Assembly: GCA_937888485.1 (NCBI GenBank)
Contig: CALAQQ010000121.1
Coordinates: 1 to 13,188 of the forward strand
DNA: 13,188 bases
Source of the DNA: an uncultured Clostridia bacterium
Lineage (GTDB): Bacteria; Bacillota; Clostridia; Oscillospirales; Acutalibacteraceae
Direction: 5' to 3'
The notes under the pieces: generated by a model
Database searches by the model: none
What the model was told of the DNA's origin: nothing
The model's input: the letters and a program-made list of their open reading frames with translations, nothing else
Program-made: the position numbers and the translations under genes
Shown here: positions 1 to 7,277 of the stretch, one piece after another
How positions within the stretch are numbered: the first letter of the stretch is position 1
How the letters are laid out: every line of letters begins with the position of its first letter

Positions 1-9
1 CCCCTTTTT

Positions 10-885
10 TTATTTTTCAACATATTTAAATGTTGTTGGTCCGTTTTCTTGTTTTTCTATAGAAGCCTTACCATCTTTAATGCATGGCCAACCATTTTCA
101 TCAAAATACATATGGTCCATAGCAAGAATTCTATATTGTTGATGGTCTAAACTGTAAGTATGGTAATAAATAAAGTATTCTCCGTTATGGTCTTTTATAA
201 CACTATTATGACCAGAACCCACAAAATAATCTCCTTTATCTAAAACAACTTTACCAGAGCCAGGAGTAGTTAATTCTACTCCTTTGTCGTCTAAATAAGG
301 ACCTGTAATTTTTTTAGAACGACCAACCACAACTTTATATGTACTATTTAATCCATCACAACAAGTACCCATCGATAAGAATAAATAGTAAAAACCATTT
401 TCATAAATTATATAAGAGCCTTCATAAGTATCTATATTCCAAGGATATGAAGTGTCCAAACCTGCAACACGTATTTTCTTTGAATTAGCTATCCCAATCC
501 CATCTTTCAAACGAAGTCCATCACTAGTTAATTCAACAATATAATTTCCTCTCATAGAACCCCAAATCATATAAACTTTTCCATCAAAATCCACAAAGAC
601 CATTGGATCTATTGAATTATTGACCCCAATTTCTAATGATTTAAATAATTTCCCTTCATCTTTCCATGGACCTTCAGGATGTGGAGCAGTTGCTACACCG
701 ATTCCAGGATTAAAATCATTCCATGTTGACAAAGAATAATACATTACATACTGCCCATTAATATATTGGATATCTGGAGCCCATAAGCCAGCTCCAGGTG
801 TTCCCCATGACGGATATGCATCAAAAGTAAAACCCCTAGGATACCAATAAACCATGTTTTTTGATTTTAAAATTCTTCTTTGCAA
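10..885 (-). CDS. Endo-1,5-alpha-L-arabinanase, GH43, N-terminally truncated
   Basis: This encodes a five-bladed beta-propeller glycoside hydrolase of family GH43, of the type that cuts alpha-1,5 bonds inside arabinan from pectin. Numbered from the TTG at 885, visible hallmarks are GLWAPDI (33-39), the SIDP aspartate that tunes the acid (D93), the YEGSY general-acid glutamate (E155), the arabinanase-typical block MGTCCDG...STY...VGRS (172-190) followed by TGPY.D, the GHNSV histidine (H226), and a final ENGWP blade closure. The usual first blade is missing: the HDP motif with the catalytic-base aspartate and any signal peptide would lie some 50-70 residues further upstream, but the frame closes at 919-921. 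Homology starts about at SKNMVYW (near 865), so neither the TTG at 885 nor the ATG at 855 is likely to be a true start. The product is probably inactive as it stands. G+C is about one third, clearly below the operon to the right. Family assignment is strong; that the gene is a fragment is also well supported. Confidence 0.85.
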   Translation of the reverse strand: MQRRILKSKNMVYWYPRGFTFDAYPSWGTPGAGLWAPDIQYINGQYVMYYSLSTWNDFNPGIGVATAPHPEGPWKDEGKLFKSLEIGVNNSIDPMVFVDFDGKVYMIWGSMRGNYIVELTSDGLRLKDGIGIANSKKIRVAGLDTSYPWNIDTYEGSYIIYENGFYYLFLSMGTCCDGLNSTYKVVVGRSKKITGPYLDDKGVELTTPGSGKVVLDKGDYFVGSGHNSVIKDHNGEYFIYYHTYSLDHQQYRILAMDHMYFDENGWPCIKDGKASIEKQENGPTTFKYVEK

Positions 886-970
886 ATTCTGCAGCTTCTT
901 TTGTAGTTTCAGCTTTTTTAAATTCTATATTTTCTGCGAGTTGCAAGGGTTTTTCTGTTATTTTAAAAGC
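857..970 (-). other. Short coding-like remnant of an unrecognised protein
   Basis: Read on the minus strand from 970 down to 857, this stretch gives 38 sense codons without a stop, beginning AFKITEKPLQ and ending AEFAKKNFKIKK. The peptide is rich in Glu, Lys and Ala and looks like real protein, but it has no start codon at its upstream end. It is in a different frame from the arabinanase fragment, and beyond 857 it runs only five more codons (HGLLVS) to a stop at 836-838. Upstream it runs straight into antisense nusB. I do not recognise the family. It may be a piece of a third gene caught at the junction, or chance open frame in AT-rich DNA. Confidence 0.3.
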
Positions 971-978
971 AAGGATGG
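971..978 (+). promoter_or_regulatory. Ribosome binding site fixing the nusB start
   Basis: AAGGATGG lies 7 bases ahead of the ATG at 986. It selects that ATG over the open frame that continues upstream to 854, whose 44 codons are Phe- and Cys-rich and unlike NusB. Confidence 0.7.
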
Positions 979-985
979 TTCGATT

Positions 986-1384
986 ATGACAACAAGACGT
1001 GAAGCCAGAGAGCAAGCATTCATTCTTATTTTTGAAAAATCTTTTCAGCCGGATTGCGAAATATCCGAGCTCGTTGATTTTGCCAACGAAAACGAGGTGT
1101 TTACTGCCGATAAGTATGCAGTAAAGCTTGTTGAGGATACTTATGCAAATATTGAAAAAATTGACAGTCTGATTTCGGCAAACCTCAAGGGCTGGTCATC
1201 GGCCAGAATTTCAAAAATCACGAGAGCAATTCTCAGAATGGCTGTCTGTGAAATGCTTTTCTATGATGATGTACCCGTTGGTGTTGCAATTAATGAGGCT
1301 GTTGAGGTTGCTAAAAGATTTGCAGCCGATGATGAGCCCGGATATATAAACGGCGTTCTCGGTTCCGTTGCCAGAAGCTTATGA
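986..1384 (+). CDS. nusB: Transcription antitermination factor NusB
   Basis: NusB binds the boxA RNA element together with S10 (NusE) and supports antitermination during rRNA transcription. The 132-residue product has the usual family length and all-helical style. It opens with TTRREAREQAF, which is the family's RR.AREqAf signature, and has SARISKITRAILRMAVCEM at about 72-90. The C-terminal VAINEAVEVAK...YINGVLGSVAR block is also diagnostic. The start is set by AAGGATGG at 971-978; the in-frame extension back to 854 shows no NusB homology. The stop overlaps the next start as ATGA (1381-1384), indicating translational coupling. As first gene of the operon it should have a promoter just upstream, but the AT-rich sequence there looks foreign and I could not place a convincing one. 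Confidence 0.95.
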   Translation: MTTRREAREQAFILIFEKSFQPDCEISELVDFANENEVFTADKYAVKLVEDTYANIEKIDSLISANLKGWSSARISKITRAILRMAVCEMLFYDDVPVGVAINEAVEVAKRFAADDEPGYINGVLGSVARSL

Positions 1385-2343
1385 TTTATCTGGGTATTGA
1401 TACGAGCAATTACACCACGAGTGTTGCTGCCTATGACAGCGAAAGCAAAAGAGTAATACAGTATAAAAAGCTGCTTCCCGTAAAAAAAGGGGAGAAGGGA
1501 TTGAGACAGAGCGATGCTGTTTTTCACCATACCCGTCAGTTTCCTGCGCTTATAAAGGAATTGACGGAAAACGTTGACGGTGACTTTTCTGCTGTTGGAG
1601 TTTCGGTAAAGCCGAGAATGATTGACGGCTCTTATATGCCTTGCTTCACCGTAGGCTCAACCAACGCTGTAAGCATATCATCTGTGATGAGAATCCCCAT
1701 GTATGAGTTTTCACATCAGCAGGGACATATTATGGCGGCGCTGTATTCTGCAGGTAAAACCGAGCTTATTAACGAGCCCTTTATTGCTTTTCACGTCTCA
1801 GGAGGTACTACGGAAGCGTTATATGTAAAGCCTGATGAGAATGATATCATCAGCTGTGAAATCATTGCCGCATCTTCCGATCTTAAAGCCGGACAGGCCA
1901 TAGACCGTGTCGGTGTTATGATGGGGCTTGATTTTCCCTGCGGGATGATGCTGGACAAGCTCGCCGCAAAAAGCGATAAGGAGTATAAAATCAGGATTAC
2001 CCTGAAGGATGGAGACTGCAGTCTTTCAGGTCTTGAAAACAAATGCAGAGCAATGTATGAAAATGGCGAAAGCAATGAAGATATTGCAAAATTCTGCATT
2101 GATTATATCAGCGCAGCTCTTGAAAAGATGACACTTTATCTGCTTGAAAAATACGGCAACCTGCCTCTTGTTTTTTCGGGCGGAGTTATGTCAAATTCGA
2201 TAATCAGCAAACGCTTTACAGAAAAATTCGGCGCATATTTTGCAACGAGTGAGTTTTCGTCGGACAATGCGGCGGGAACAGCAATTTTAGCATCCGTTAA
2301 AGGTGAAAGAAATGAACACAATTTTGACCGTAAGTCAGATTAA
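1381..2343 (+). CDS. Kae1/TsaD-like ASKHA-fold paralogue (peptidase M22 family name)
   Basis: This 320-residue protein belongs to the Kae1/TsaD/YgjD superfamily of ASKHA ATPases. TsaD itself works with TsaB and TsaE to make t6A in tRNAs. Visible motifs are GIDTSNYTTSVA (5-16), the metal-site pair HQQGH (H112, H116), HVSGGTT (138-144), AGQAIDRVG (170-178), SLSGLENK (214-221), FSGGVMSN (265-272) and the metal-binding aspartate in SDNAAGTA (D295). The nucleotide and metal sites therefore look intact. Several motifs differ from standard TsaD (HQQGH rather than H.EGH, FPCGMMLDKL rather than YPGGP), and the adjacent genes are not tsaB or tsaE. I read it as the second, functionally unassigned Kae1-like paralogue of Clostridia that occupies the place folD often holds beside nusB. 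The old label 'O-sialoglycoprotein endopeptidase' should not be trusted. It overlaps nusB by 4 bases and xseA by 32. Confidence 0.85.
   Translation: MIYLGIDTSNYTTSVAAYDSESKRVIQYKKLLPVKKGEKGLRQSDAVFHHTRQFPALIKELTENVDGDFSAVGVSVKPRMIDGSYMPCFTVGSTNAVSISSVMRIPMYEFSHQQGHIMAALYSAGKTELINEPFIAFHVSGGTTEALYVKPDENDIISCEIIAASSDLKAGQAIDRVGVMMGLDFPCGMMLDKLAAKSDKEYKIRITLKDGDCSLSGLENKCRAMYENGESNEDIAKFCIDYISAALEKMTLYLLEKYGNLPLVFSGGVMSNSIISKRFTEKFGAYFATSEFSSDNAAGTAILASVKGERNEHNFDRKSD
2300..2306 (+). promoter_or_regulatory. Ribosome binding site deciding the xseA start
   Basis: AAGGTGA sits 5 bases ahead of the ATG at 2312. An in-frame GTG at 2303 lies inside this motif and has no site of its own, so 2312 is preferred. 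Confidence 0.6.
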
Positions 2344-3511
2344 TGCGTATATCAAATCACTGATTGATTATGACGGTAATCTCAACAACATATATGTAAG
2401 CGGTGAAATATCAAACTTTACAAACCATTACAGAACCGGGCATTTTTATTTCACGCTGAAGGACGACAATACCGCAATCAAAGCAGTAATGTTCAGTCAG
2501 AATGCACGTTTGATAAGGTTTGAGCCTTATAACGGACTGAAGGTTCTTGTAAGAGCAAGGGTTTCTGTTTTTGAAAGAGACGGTGTGTATCAGTTATATG
2601 TAACAGATATGCAGCCTGACGGCTTGGGACAGCTGAATCTTGCATATGAACAGTTGAAGGAACGGCTTGAAAAAGAAGGTCTTTTCAGTCAGGAATATAA
2701 AAAACCTATACCTGAAATGCCTAAAAGAATAGCTGTCATAACATCGCCTACGGGTGCGGCAATTCAGGACATTATTAATGTTATTTCACGAAGATATTCG
2801 TGCTGTGAGCTTATAATTGTGCCTGTTCAGGTGCAGGGCGAAAACAGCGCGCCCCAGATTGTAAGAGCGTTAAAAAAGGTAAATGCCCTCAAAGCGGCAG
2901 ATGTTATAATTCTCGGACGGGGCGGCGGCTCAATAGAGGATTTATGGTCTTTTAATGAGGAAGCTGTTGCAAGGGCGGTATTTGCAAGTGAAATCCCTGT
3001 AATTTCGGCTGTCGGACACGAAACGGATTTTACCATATCCGATTTTGTTGCTGATATGAGAGCGCCTACGCCGTCGGCGGCGGCTGAGCTTGCAACGCCG
3101 GACATCAGAGCAGTTTATAATTCGGTTCACGGTTATTCCGCAGCAATGGAAAGCATATTGAACGATAAGCTGATATCATACCGTTCAGTGCTTGAGAATC
3201 TTGCTTATCAGCTTAACCTGTTTTCTCCTGAGAACAGACTGAATTCCGAAAATGAAAAGCTGTCAATGCTCAATGACAGTTTAAATATGATAATGAAGCA
3301 CAGGCTTGAAATCTGTAAAGGGCGTCTTTCGGTTTCAGCAGAAAAGCTTGATGCTCTCAGTCCTCTTAAAACACTGTTAAGGGGCTTTACGCTGACCTTT
3401 GATGAAGCAGGTAACCATATAGGTTCAGCAAAAAAAATAACAAACGGACAGAGATTAAGGATAAAATTCAAGGACGGCGATGCAATTTGCCGTGCAGAAG
3501 AGGTTATATAA
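2312..3511 (+). CDS. xseA: Exodeoxyribonuclease VII large subunit
   Basis: XseA is the catalytic subunit of exonuclease VII, which degrades single-stranded DNA from both ends to short oligonucleotides in the cytoplasm together with several copies of XseB. The 399-residue product shows the N-terminal OB fold (about 1-100, with YVSGEISNF and TGHFYFTLKD). The catalytic domain follows, with ITSPTGAAIQDI (143-154), GRGGGSIEDLWSFN (202-215) and VGHETDFTISDFVADMRAPTPSAAAE in the 234-259 region. The C-terminal part is helical and coiled-coil prone. Length is normal for the family. The start at 2312 follows AAGGTGA and overlaps the preceding gene's 3' end by 32 bases; the stop shares one base with the xseB start (TAATG). 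The partner gene directly follows, as expected for a complex made in fixed ratio. Confidence 0.96.
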   Translation: MNTILTVSQINAYIKSLIDYDGNLNNIYVSGEISNFTNHYRTGHFYFTLKDDNTAIKAVMFSQNARLIRFEPYNGLKVLVRARVSVFERDGVYQLYVTDMQPDGLGQLNLAYEQLKERLEKEGLFSQEYKKPIPEMPKRIAVITSPTGAAIQDIINVISRRYSCCELIIVPVQVQGENSAPQIVRALKKVNALKAADVIILGRGGGSIEDLWSFNEEAVARAVFASEIPVISAVGHETDFTISDFVADMRAPTPSAAAELATPDIRAVYNSVHGYSAAMESILNDKLISYRSVLENLAYQLNLFSPENRLNSENEKLSMLNDSLNMIMKHRLEICKGRLSVSAEKLDALSPLKTLLRGFTLTFDEAGNHIGSAKKITNGQRLRIKFKDGDAICRAEEVI

Positions 3512-3720
3512 TGAAAAAAGGAATGACGCTTGAAAAGGCGATGGACAGACTTGAAGAAATTACGTTAAGGATGCAGGATGAATCCGTTACCATGGACGAA
3601 TCGCTCAAGCTTTATGAGGAGGGAACTCTCCTTGTTAACTTCTGCAGTGAAAAGCTTAACTGCGCCTCATTAAAAATCAGGGAACTTTCCGATAACGAAC
3701 AGGATGATACCGATGAATAA
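3511..3720 (+). CDS. xseB: Exodeoxyribonuclease VII small subunit
   Basis: XseB is the small helical subunit that binds the coiled coil of XseA to form active exonuclease VII. The 69-residue product matches the family throughout: TLEKAMDRLEEITLRMQ (6-22), TMDESLKLYEEGTLL (27-41), then a Cys and Leu-rich second helix (CSEKLNCASLKI) and an acidic tail. The start is taken at 3511, behind AGAGG, not at the in-frame ATG at 3487, because the eight extra residues lie inside xseA and carry no family similarity. The 3' end overlaps ispA by 8 bases. Confidence 0.95.
   Translation: MKKGMTLEKAMDRLEEITLRMQDESVTMDESLKLYEEGTLLVNFCSEKLNCASLKIRELSDNEQDDTDE
3701..3706 (+). promoter_or_regulatory. Ribosome binding site deciding the ispA start
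   Basis: AGGATG ends 6 bases before the ATG at 3713. The earlier in-frame ATG at 3704 lies inside this motif and has no purine-rich site ahead of it, so 3713 is preferred. Confidence 0.5.
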
Positions 3721-4603
3721 TTACAAAGATAAATATGATTTATATCTCAGCAAAATCAATAACAGACTCAATGAATTGCTGATAAAATCAACCTATGAGG
3801 ATGATATTGTCTGCGATGCGATGAGGTATAGTGTTGAAAACGGCGGCAAGAGAATAAGACCCGTGCTTGTTCTTGAGGCCTGCAGTATCTGCGGCGGTGA
3901 AATTGATGATGCTGTTGATATCGCCTGCGCACTTGAAATGATTCATACTTATTCACTCATACACGATGATTTGCCTTGTATGGATGATGATGATATGAGA
4001 AGGGGAAAGCCCTCCTGCCATATAAAATACGGCGAGGAATACGCCCTTCTTGCAGGTGACGGACTGCTCACAAGGGCCTTCGGTGTCATTGCCGAAAGTG
4101 ACCTTGCAAAGGAAAATCCTGCCTGTGCCGTGAAGGCGATTGCTCTGCTTTCCGAGCTTGCAGGCGTAAACGGAATGATAGGCGGACAGACCGTTGACCT
4201 GAAAAATGAAGGCAAAAACGCTTCACTTGAAACCCTTGAAATAATGGACAGGCTCAAAACAGGCGCACTTATTTTTTCTGCGGGCAGGCTCGGCTGCCTT
4301 GCTGCAGGCGCCGATGACGAAAAAACAAGGGCCGCCGTCACCTTCTGTGAAAAAATAGGCCACGCCTTCCAGATAGTTGACGATATTCTCGACGTAACGA
4401 GCGATGCCGAAACTCTCGGAAAGCCAATCGGGAGCGACAGCGAAAATGAAAAATCAACCTATGTTTCGCTTCTGGGACTTGAAAAATCGGCTGAATATGC
4501 CGAAGAATTAACAAAAGATGCAAAAAAAGCATTGGATATTTTCGGTGATGAAGGAGAGTTTCTTGCCGTGCTTGCCGATATGCTTGCGGGCAGAAAAAAC
4601 TGA
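3713..4603 (+). CDS. ispA: Farnesyl diphosphate synthase
   Basis: This trans-prenyltransferase condenses isopentenyl diphosphate with dimethylallyl and geranyl diphosphate to give (2E,6E)-farnesyl diphosphate, the precursor for undecaprenyl and quinone chains. The 296-residue product has GGKRIRP (44-50), the first aspartate-rich motif DDLPCMDDDD (85-94), RRGKP after it, KTGAL (182-186), and the second motif DDILD (223-227) followed by TLGKP. The tyrosine five residues before the first motif and the two-residue LP insertion within it match bacterial type II farnesyl synthases such as E. coli IspA, and argue against a long-chain polyprenyl synthase. It overlaps xseB and ends 2 bases before dxs, so the first isoprenoid enzyme and this downstream one are co-transcribed. 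Confidence 0.94.
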   Translation: MNNYKDKYDLYLSKINNRLNELLIKSTYEDDIVCDAMRYSVENGGKRIRPVLVLEACSICGGEIDDAVDIACALEMIHTYSLIHDDLPCMDDDDMRRGKPSCHIKYGEEYALLAGDGLLTRAFGVIAESDLAKENPACAVKAIALLSELAGVNGMIGGQTVDLKNEGKNASLETLEIMDRLKTGALIFSAGRLGCLAAGADDEKTRAAVTFCEKIGHAFQIVDDILDVTSDAETLGKPIGSDSENEKSTYVSLLGLEKSAEYAEELTKDAKKALDIFGDEGEFLAVLADMLAGRKN

Positions 4604-4605
4604 TT

Positions 4606-6459
4606 ATGGCTCAGACAATTCTTGAAAACATAAAGCATCCGTCAGATGTTAAAAATCTTGATGATGCAGGTCTCGAAACGCTGTGCACAGAGATTCGCAA
4701 GACTTTGATTGATACCGTTGCTTCAACAGGCGGTCATCTTGCGTCGAATCTCGGTACGGTTGAATTGACTGTTGCCCTGCACAAGAGTTTCCGTTCACCA
4801 GATGATAAAATTATCTGGGATGTCGGTCATCAGGCATATACCCATAAGCTTCTGACGGGCAGATATTCCGGTTTTTCAACCCTTCGGAAAGAGGGAGGAA
4901 TATCGGGATTTGTACGACCCGACGAAAGCGAACATGACAGCTTTTATGAAGGACATGCAGGTGTTTCCGTTTCACAGGCTTCGGGTGTAGCCGCTGCAAA
5001 TGCCGCAAAGGGTAACAAGAACTATGCAGTTGCGATTATCGGTGACGGCTCATTCGGTAACGGAATGGCTTATGAAGCACTCAATCATGCAGGCTCAACC
5101 AAAACAAGACTCATTGTTATTCTTAATGATAATGAGATGTCGATTTCCGAGAATGTCGGTGCGATGGCAAGATATCTTGCTTCTGTAAGAGCGAAGCCTG
5201 AATATTACCGATTCAAGGCGGGAACGGAGAAAGCTCTCAACCGCATTCCTGTTGTCGGCAAATCGCTTTCAAATTATCTTTTTAAACTAAAAAACACAAT
5301 CAAGAACATCATTTATTCCAGTTCGTTTTTTGAAGATCTGGGATTTAAATATATCGGACCGATTGACGGTCATAACATCTCAAAGCTCTGCGAAGCAATG
5401 AACAGTGCAAAGATGGTTGAACGCCCCGTTGTTATTCACATTAACACTCTAAAGGGCAGAGGCTATGATTTTGCGGAAAACGCACCTGAAAAATTCCACG
5501 GAATATCGAAGTTTGATATAAATACGGGTGAGCCTCTCAGCGGAGGTGAAAATTATTCTTCACGCTTCGGGAAAGCACTTTCCGAATTTGCTTCAAAAGA
5601 TAAAAGAATTTGTGCAATTACGGCAGCAATGGCTCTCGGCACGGGTCTTGATGAATTTTCAAAGACCTATCCCGACAGATTTTTCGATGTCGGTATTGCC
5701 GAAGAACATGCCGTAACCTTTGCAAGCGGTCTTTCTGCGGCAGGTATGCTTCCTGTTTTTGCGGTTTATTCAACCTTCCTGCAGAGATGTACTGACCAGC
5801 TTATTCATGACGGTGCGCTTCAAAGACAGAAAATGGTTATTGCTGTTGACAGAGCAGGTTTTGTAGGCGAAGACGGTGAAACGCACCAGGGTCTTTTTGA
5901 TGCGGCTTTGCTTCAAAGTATACCCAATACAACGGTTTATTCTCCCGCAACATATTCAGAGCTTAACAAAGCTCTTTATAATGCTTTCTATAAAGACGAA
6001 AATCTCATTGTTATCAGATATCCGAGAGGCAGTATGCCCGAAATTGCAGAGAATGAAAAATCGGGCGGCGACTTCGATGTTATCGGAAACGGTAAAATCG
6101 CAATCGTGACCTACGGAAGGCTCTATTTCAATGCTCTTAAAGCTGCTGAAAAGCTTAGTGTAAAGGGTATTGATATGAGGATAATCAAGCTTAACAAAAT
6201 CAAGCCAATGCCTGTCGGTGCAATTGAAAATGCTCTTGAATGCGAAAAGGTTTTCTTTTTCGAAGAGGGAATGCGTTCGGGAGGAGTTGCCGAAAAATTC
6301 GGCTCGCTTCTTCTTGAAAACGGTTTCAGAGGAGGATATTCGGTAACTGCTGTTGACGATGAATTCGTTGCCCACGCAAGCGTTGCAAGACTTATGGAAA
6401 AATATTCGATGGATGCTGAAGGTATGGCACTTAAAATCGAAAAAGAGGTTCAGTTATGA
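4606..6459 (+). CDS. dxs: 1-deoxy-D-xylulose-5-phosphate synthase
   Basis: Dxs joins pyruvate and glyceraldehyde 3-phosphate with thiamine diphosphate to give DXP, the entry step of the MEP isoprenoid pathway. The 617-residue product is of normal length. The N-terminal domain shows GGHLASNLG (42-50), GHQAYTHKLLTGR (74-86), the ThDP/magnesium motif GDG (146-148) and LNDNEMSIS (173-181). EDLGFKYIGPIDGH is near 243-256 and KFHG near 296. The pyrimidine domain has VGIAEEHAVTFA (E366) and DRAGFVGEDGETHQG (415-429, with D423 and H427 matching E. coli D427 and H431). One conserved patch is unusual: where most Dxs proteins read GHSSTSIS, this one reads GHAGVSVS (117-124), and GDGSFGNG stands where GDGAxTGG is common. 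All key catalytic residues are present, so I expect an active enzyme. It overlaps tlyA by 4 bases (ATGA). Confidence 0.94.
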   Translation: MAQTILENIKHPSDVKNLDDAGLETLCTEIRKTLIDTVASTGGHLASNLGTVELTVALHKSFRSPDDKIIWDVGHQAYTHKLLTGRYSGFSTLRKEGGISGFVRPDESEHDSFYEGHAGVSVSQASGVAAANAAKGNKNYAVAIIGDGSFGNGMAYEALNHAGSTKTRLIVILNDNEMSISENVGAMARYLASVRAKPEYYRFKAGTEKALNRIPVVGKSLSNYLFKLKNTIKNIIYSSSFFEDLGFKYIGPIDGHNISKLCEAMNSAKMVERPVVIHINTLKGRGYDFAENAPEKFHGISKFDINTGEPLSGGENYSSRFGKALSEFASKDKRICAITAAMALGTGLDEFSKTYPDRFFDVGIAEEHAVTFASGLSAAGMLPVFAVYSTFLQRCTDQLIHDGALQRQKMVIAVDRAGFVGEDGETHQGLFDAALLQSIPNTTVYSPATYSELNKALYNAFYKDENLIVIRYPRGSMPEIAENEKSGGDFDVIGNGKIAIVTYGRLYFNALKAAEKLSVKGIDMRIIKLNKIKPMPVGAIENALECEKVFFFEEGMRSGGVAEKFGSLLLENGFRGGYSVTAVDDEFVAHASVARLMEKYSMDAEGMALKIEKEVQL

Positions 6460-7265
6460 GTGAAAAAATGCGGCTCGATGTTGCCGTTTTTGAAAGAGGT
6501 TATGCAGAAACAAGAGAAAAGGCAAAAGCTATGATTATGGCGGGAAGCGTTTATCTCAACGGTCAGAAGGCTCTCAAAGGCGGCGTCAATGTAAAAGAGA
6601 CTGATGTTATTGAAGTCAGAGGTGCAGTCAATCCCTTTGTCAGCAGAGGCGGTTTGAAGCTTGATAAAGCAGTCAAAAGCTTCGGCTTGGATTTGAATAA
6701 TTGCATCTGCATGGATATCGGTGCATCAACGGGCGGTTTTACCGACTGTATGTTGACAAACGGCGCAAGCAAGGTCTATGCAATTGATGTAGGCTACGGT
6801 CAGCTTGCATGGAAACTGCGCTGTGACGAAAGAGTTGTCAATCTCGAAAGAACAAATTTCAGATATGTCACCCGTGAGCAGGTGCCTGATGAGGTTGATT
6901 TTGCAAGTGTTGATGTTTCGTTCATATCTCTGAAGCTTATTTTACCCGTTATGCATACTCTCCTCAAAGACGGCGGTCATTCCGTATGCCTTATAAAACC
7001 GCAGTTTGAAGCGGGAAAAGAAAACATCGGCAAAAAAGGCGTTGTCAGGGATAAAAGCGTGCATGAAGATGTTGTTGCAAACATAACCTCGTTTGCAGCT
7101 AAAAACGGATTCAAGGTTCTCGGGGTAGATTTTTCACCCATAAAGGGCCCTGAAGGCAATATTGAATATCTCATGTACATAGAAAAATGCGAAAACGGTG
7201 AAATGCTCTGGGAAGGTTCTGTTACGGAGCTTGTTGAGCGTTCACATGAAAATCTTGATAAATAA
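6456..7265 (+). CDS. tlyA: TlyA-family rRNA 2'-O-ribose methyltransferase
   Basis: TlyA-family proteins use S-adenosylmethionine to methylate ribose 2'-OH groups in 16S and/or 23S rRNA; in mycobacteria, loss gives capreomycin resistance. The 269-residue product has an N-terminal S4 RNA-binding domain (about 5-55, RLDVAVFERGYAETREKAK then GSVYLNG). The linker PFVSRGGLKLDKA is at 60-72. A Rossmann methyltransferase domain follows, with DIGASTGGFTDC (87-98), YAIDVGYGQL (108-117), ASVDVSFISL (150-159) and LIKPQFEAG (179-187). The K-D-K-E catalytic set of FtsJ-like enzymes fits K68, D153, K181 and a late glutamate near 237. Placement between dxs and nadK is typical of Clostridia. Some relatives are annotated as hemolysins, a historical name with no support here. 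Which rRNA site is modified cannot be told from sequence. Confidence 0.92.
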   Translation: MSEKMRLDVAVFERGYAETREKAKAMIMAGSVYLNGQKALKGGVNVKETDVIEVRGAVNPFVSRGGLKLDKAVKSFGLDLNNCICMDIGASTGGFTDCMLTNGASKVYAIDVGYGQLAWKLRCDERVVNLERTNFRYVTREQVPDEVDFASVDVSFISLKLILPVMHTLLKDGGHSVCLIKPQFEAGKENIGKKGVVRDKSVHEDVVANITSFAAKNGFKVLGVDFSPIKGPEGNIEYLMYIEKCENGEMLWEGSVTELVERSHENLDK

Positions 7266-7277
7266 GGGGATAAGAAA

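Noticed and set aside
901..931. Possible nusB promoter, TTGTAG and TATATT
   Set aside because: The -35 match is poor and the 19-base spacer is long; such matches are expected by chance in AT-rich DNA, and the block may be foreign.
854..985. 44-codon N-terminal extension of nusB
   Set aside because: It is Phe/Cys-rich, antisense to coding-like sequence and lacks NusB similarity; the ATG at 986 has a ribosome binding site and begins with the family signature.
3949..4341. Minus-strand open frame opposite ispA
   Set aside because: Antisense shadow; Ser/Ala/Pro-rich with no motifs, while ispA on the + strand has both aspartate-rich motifs.
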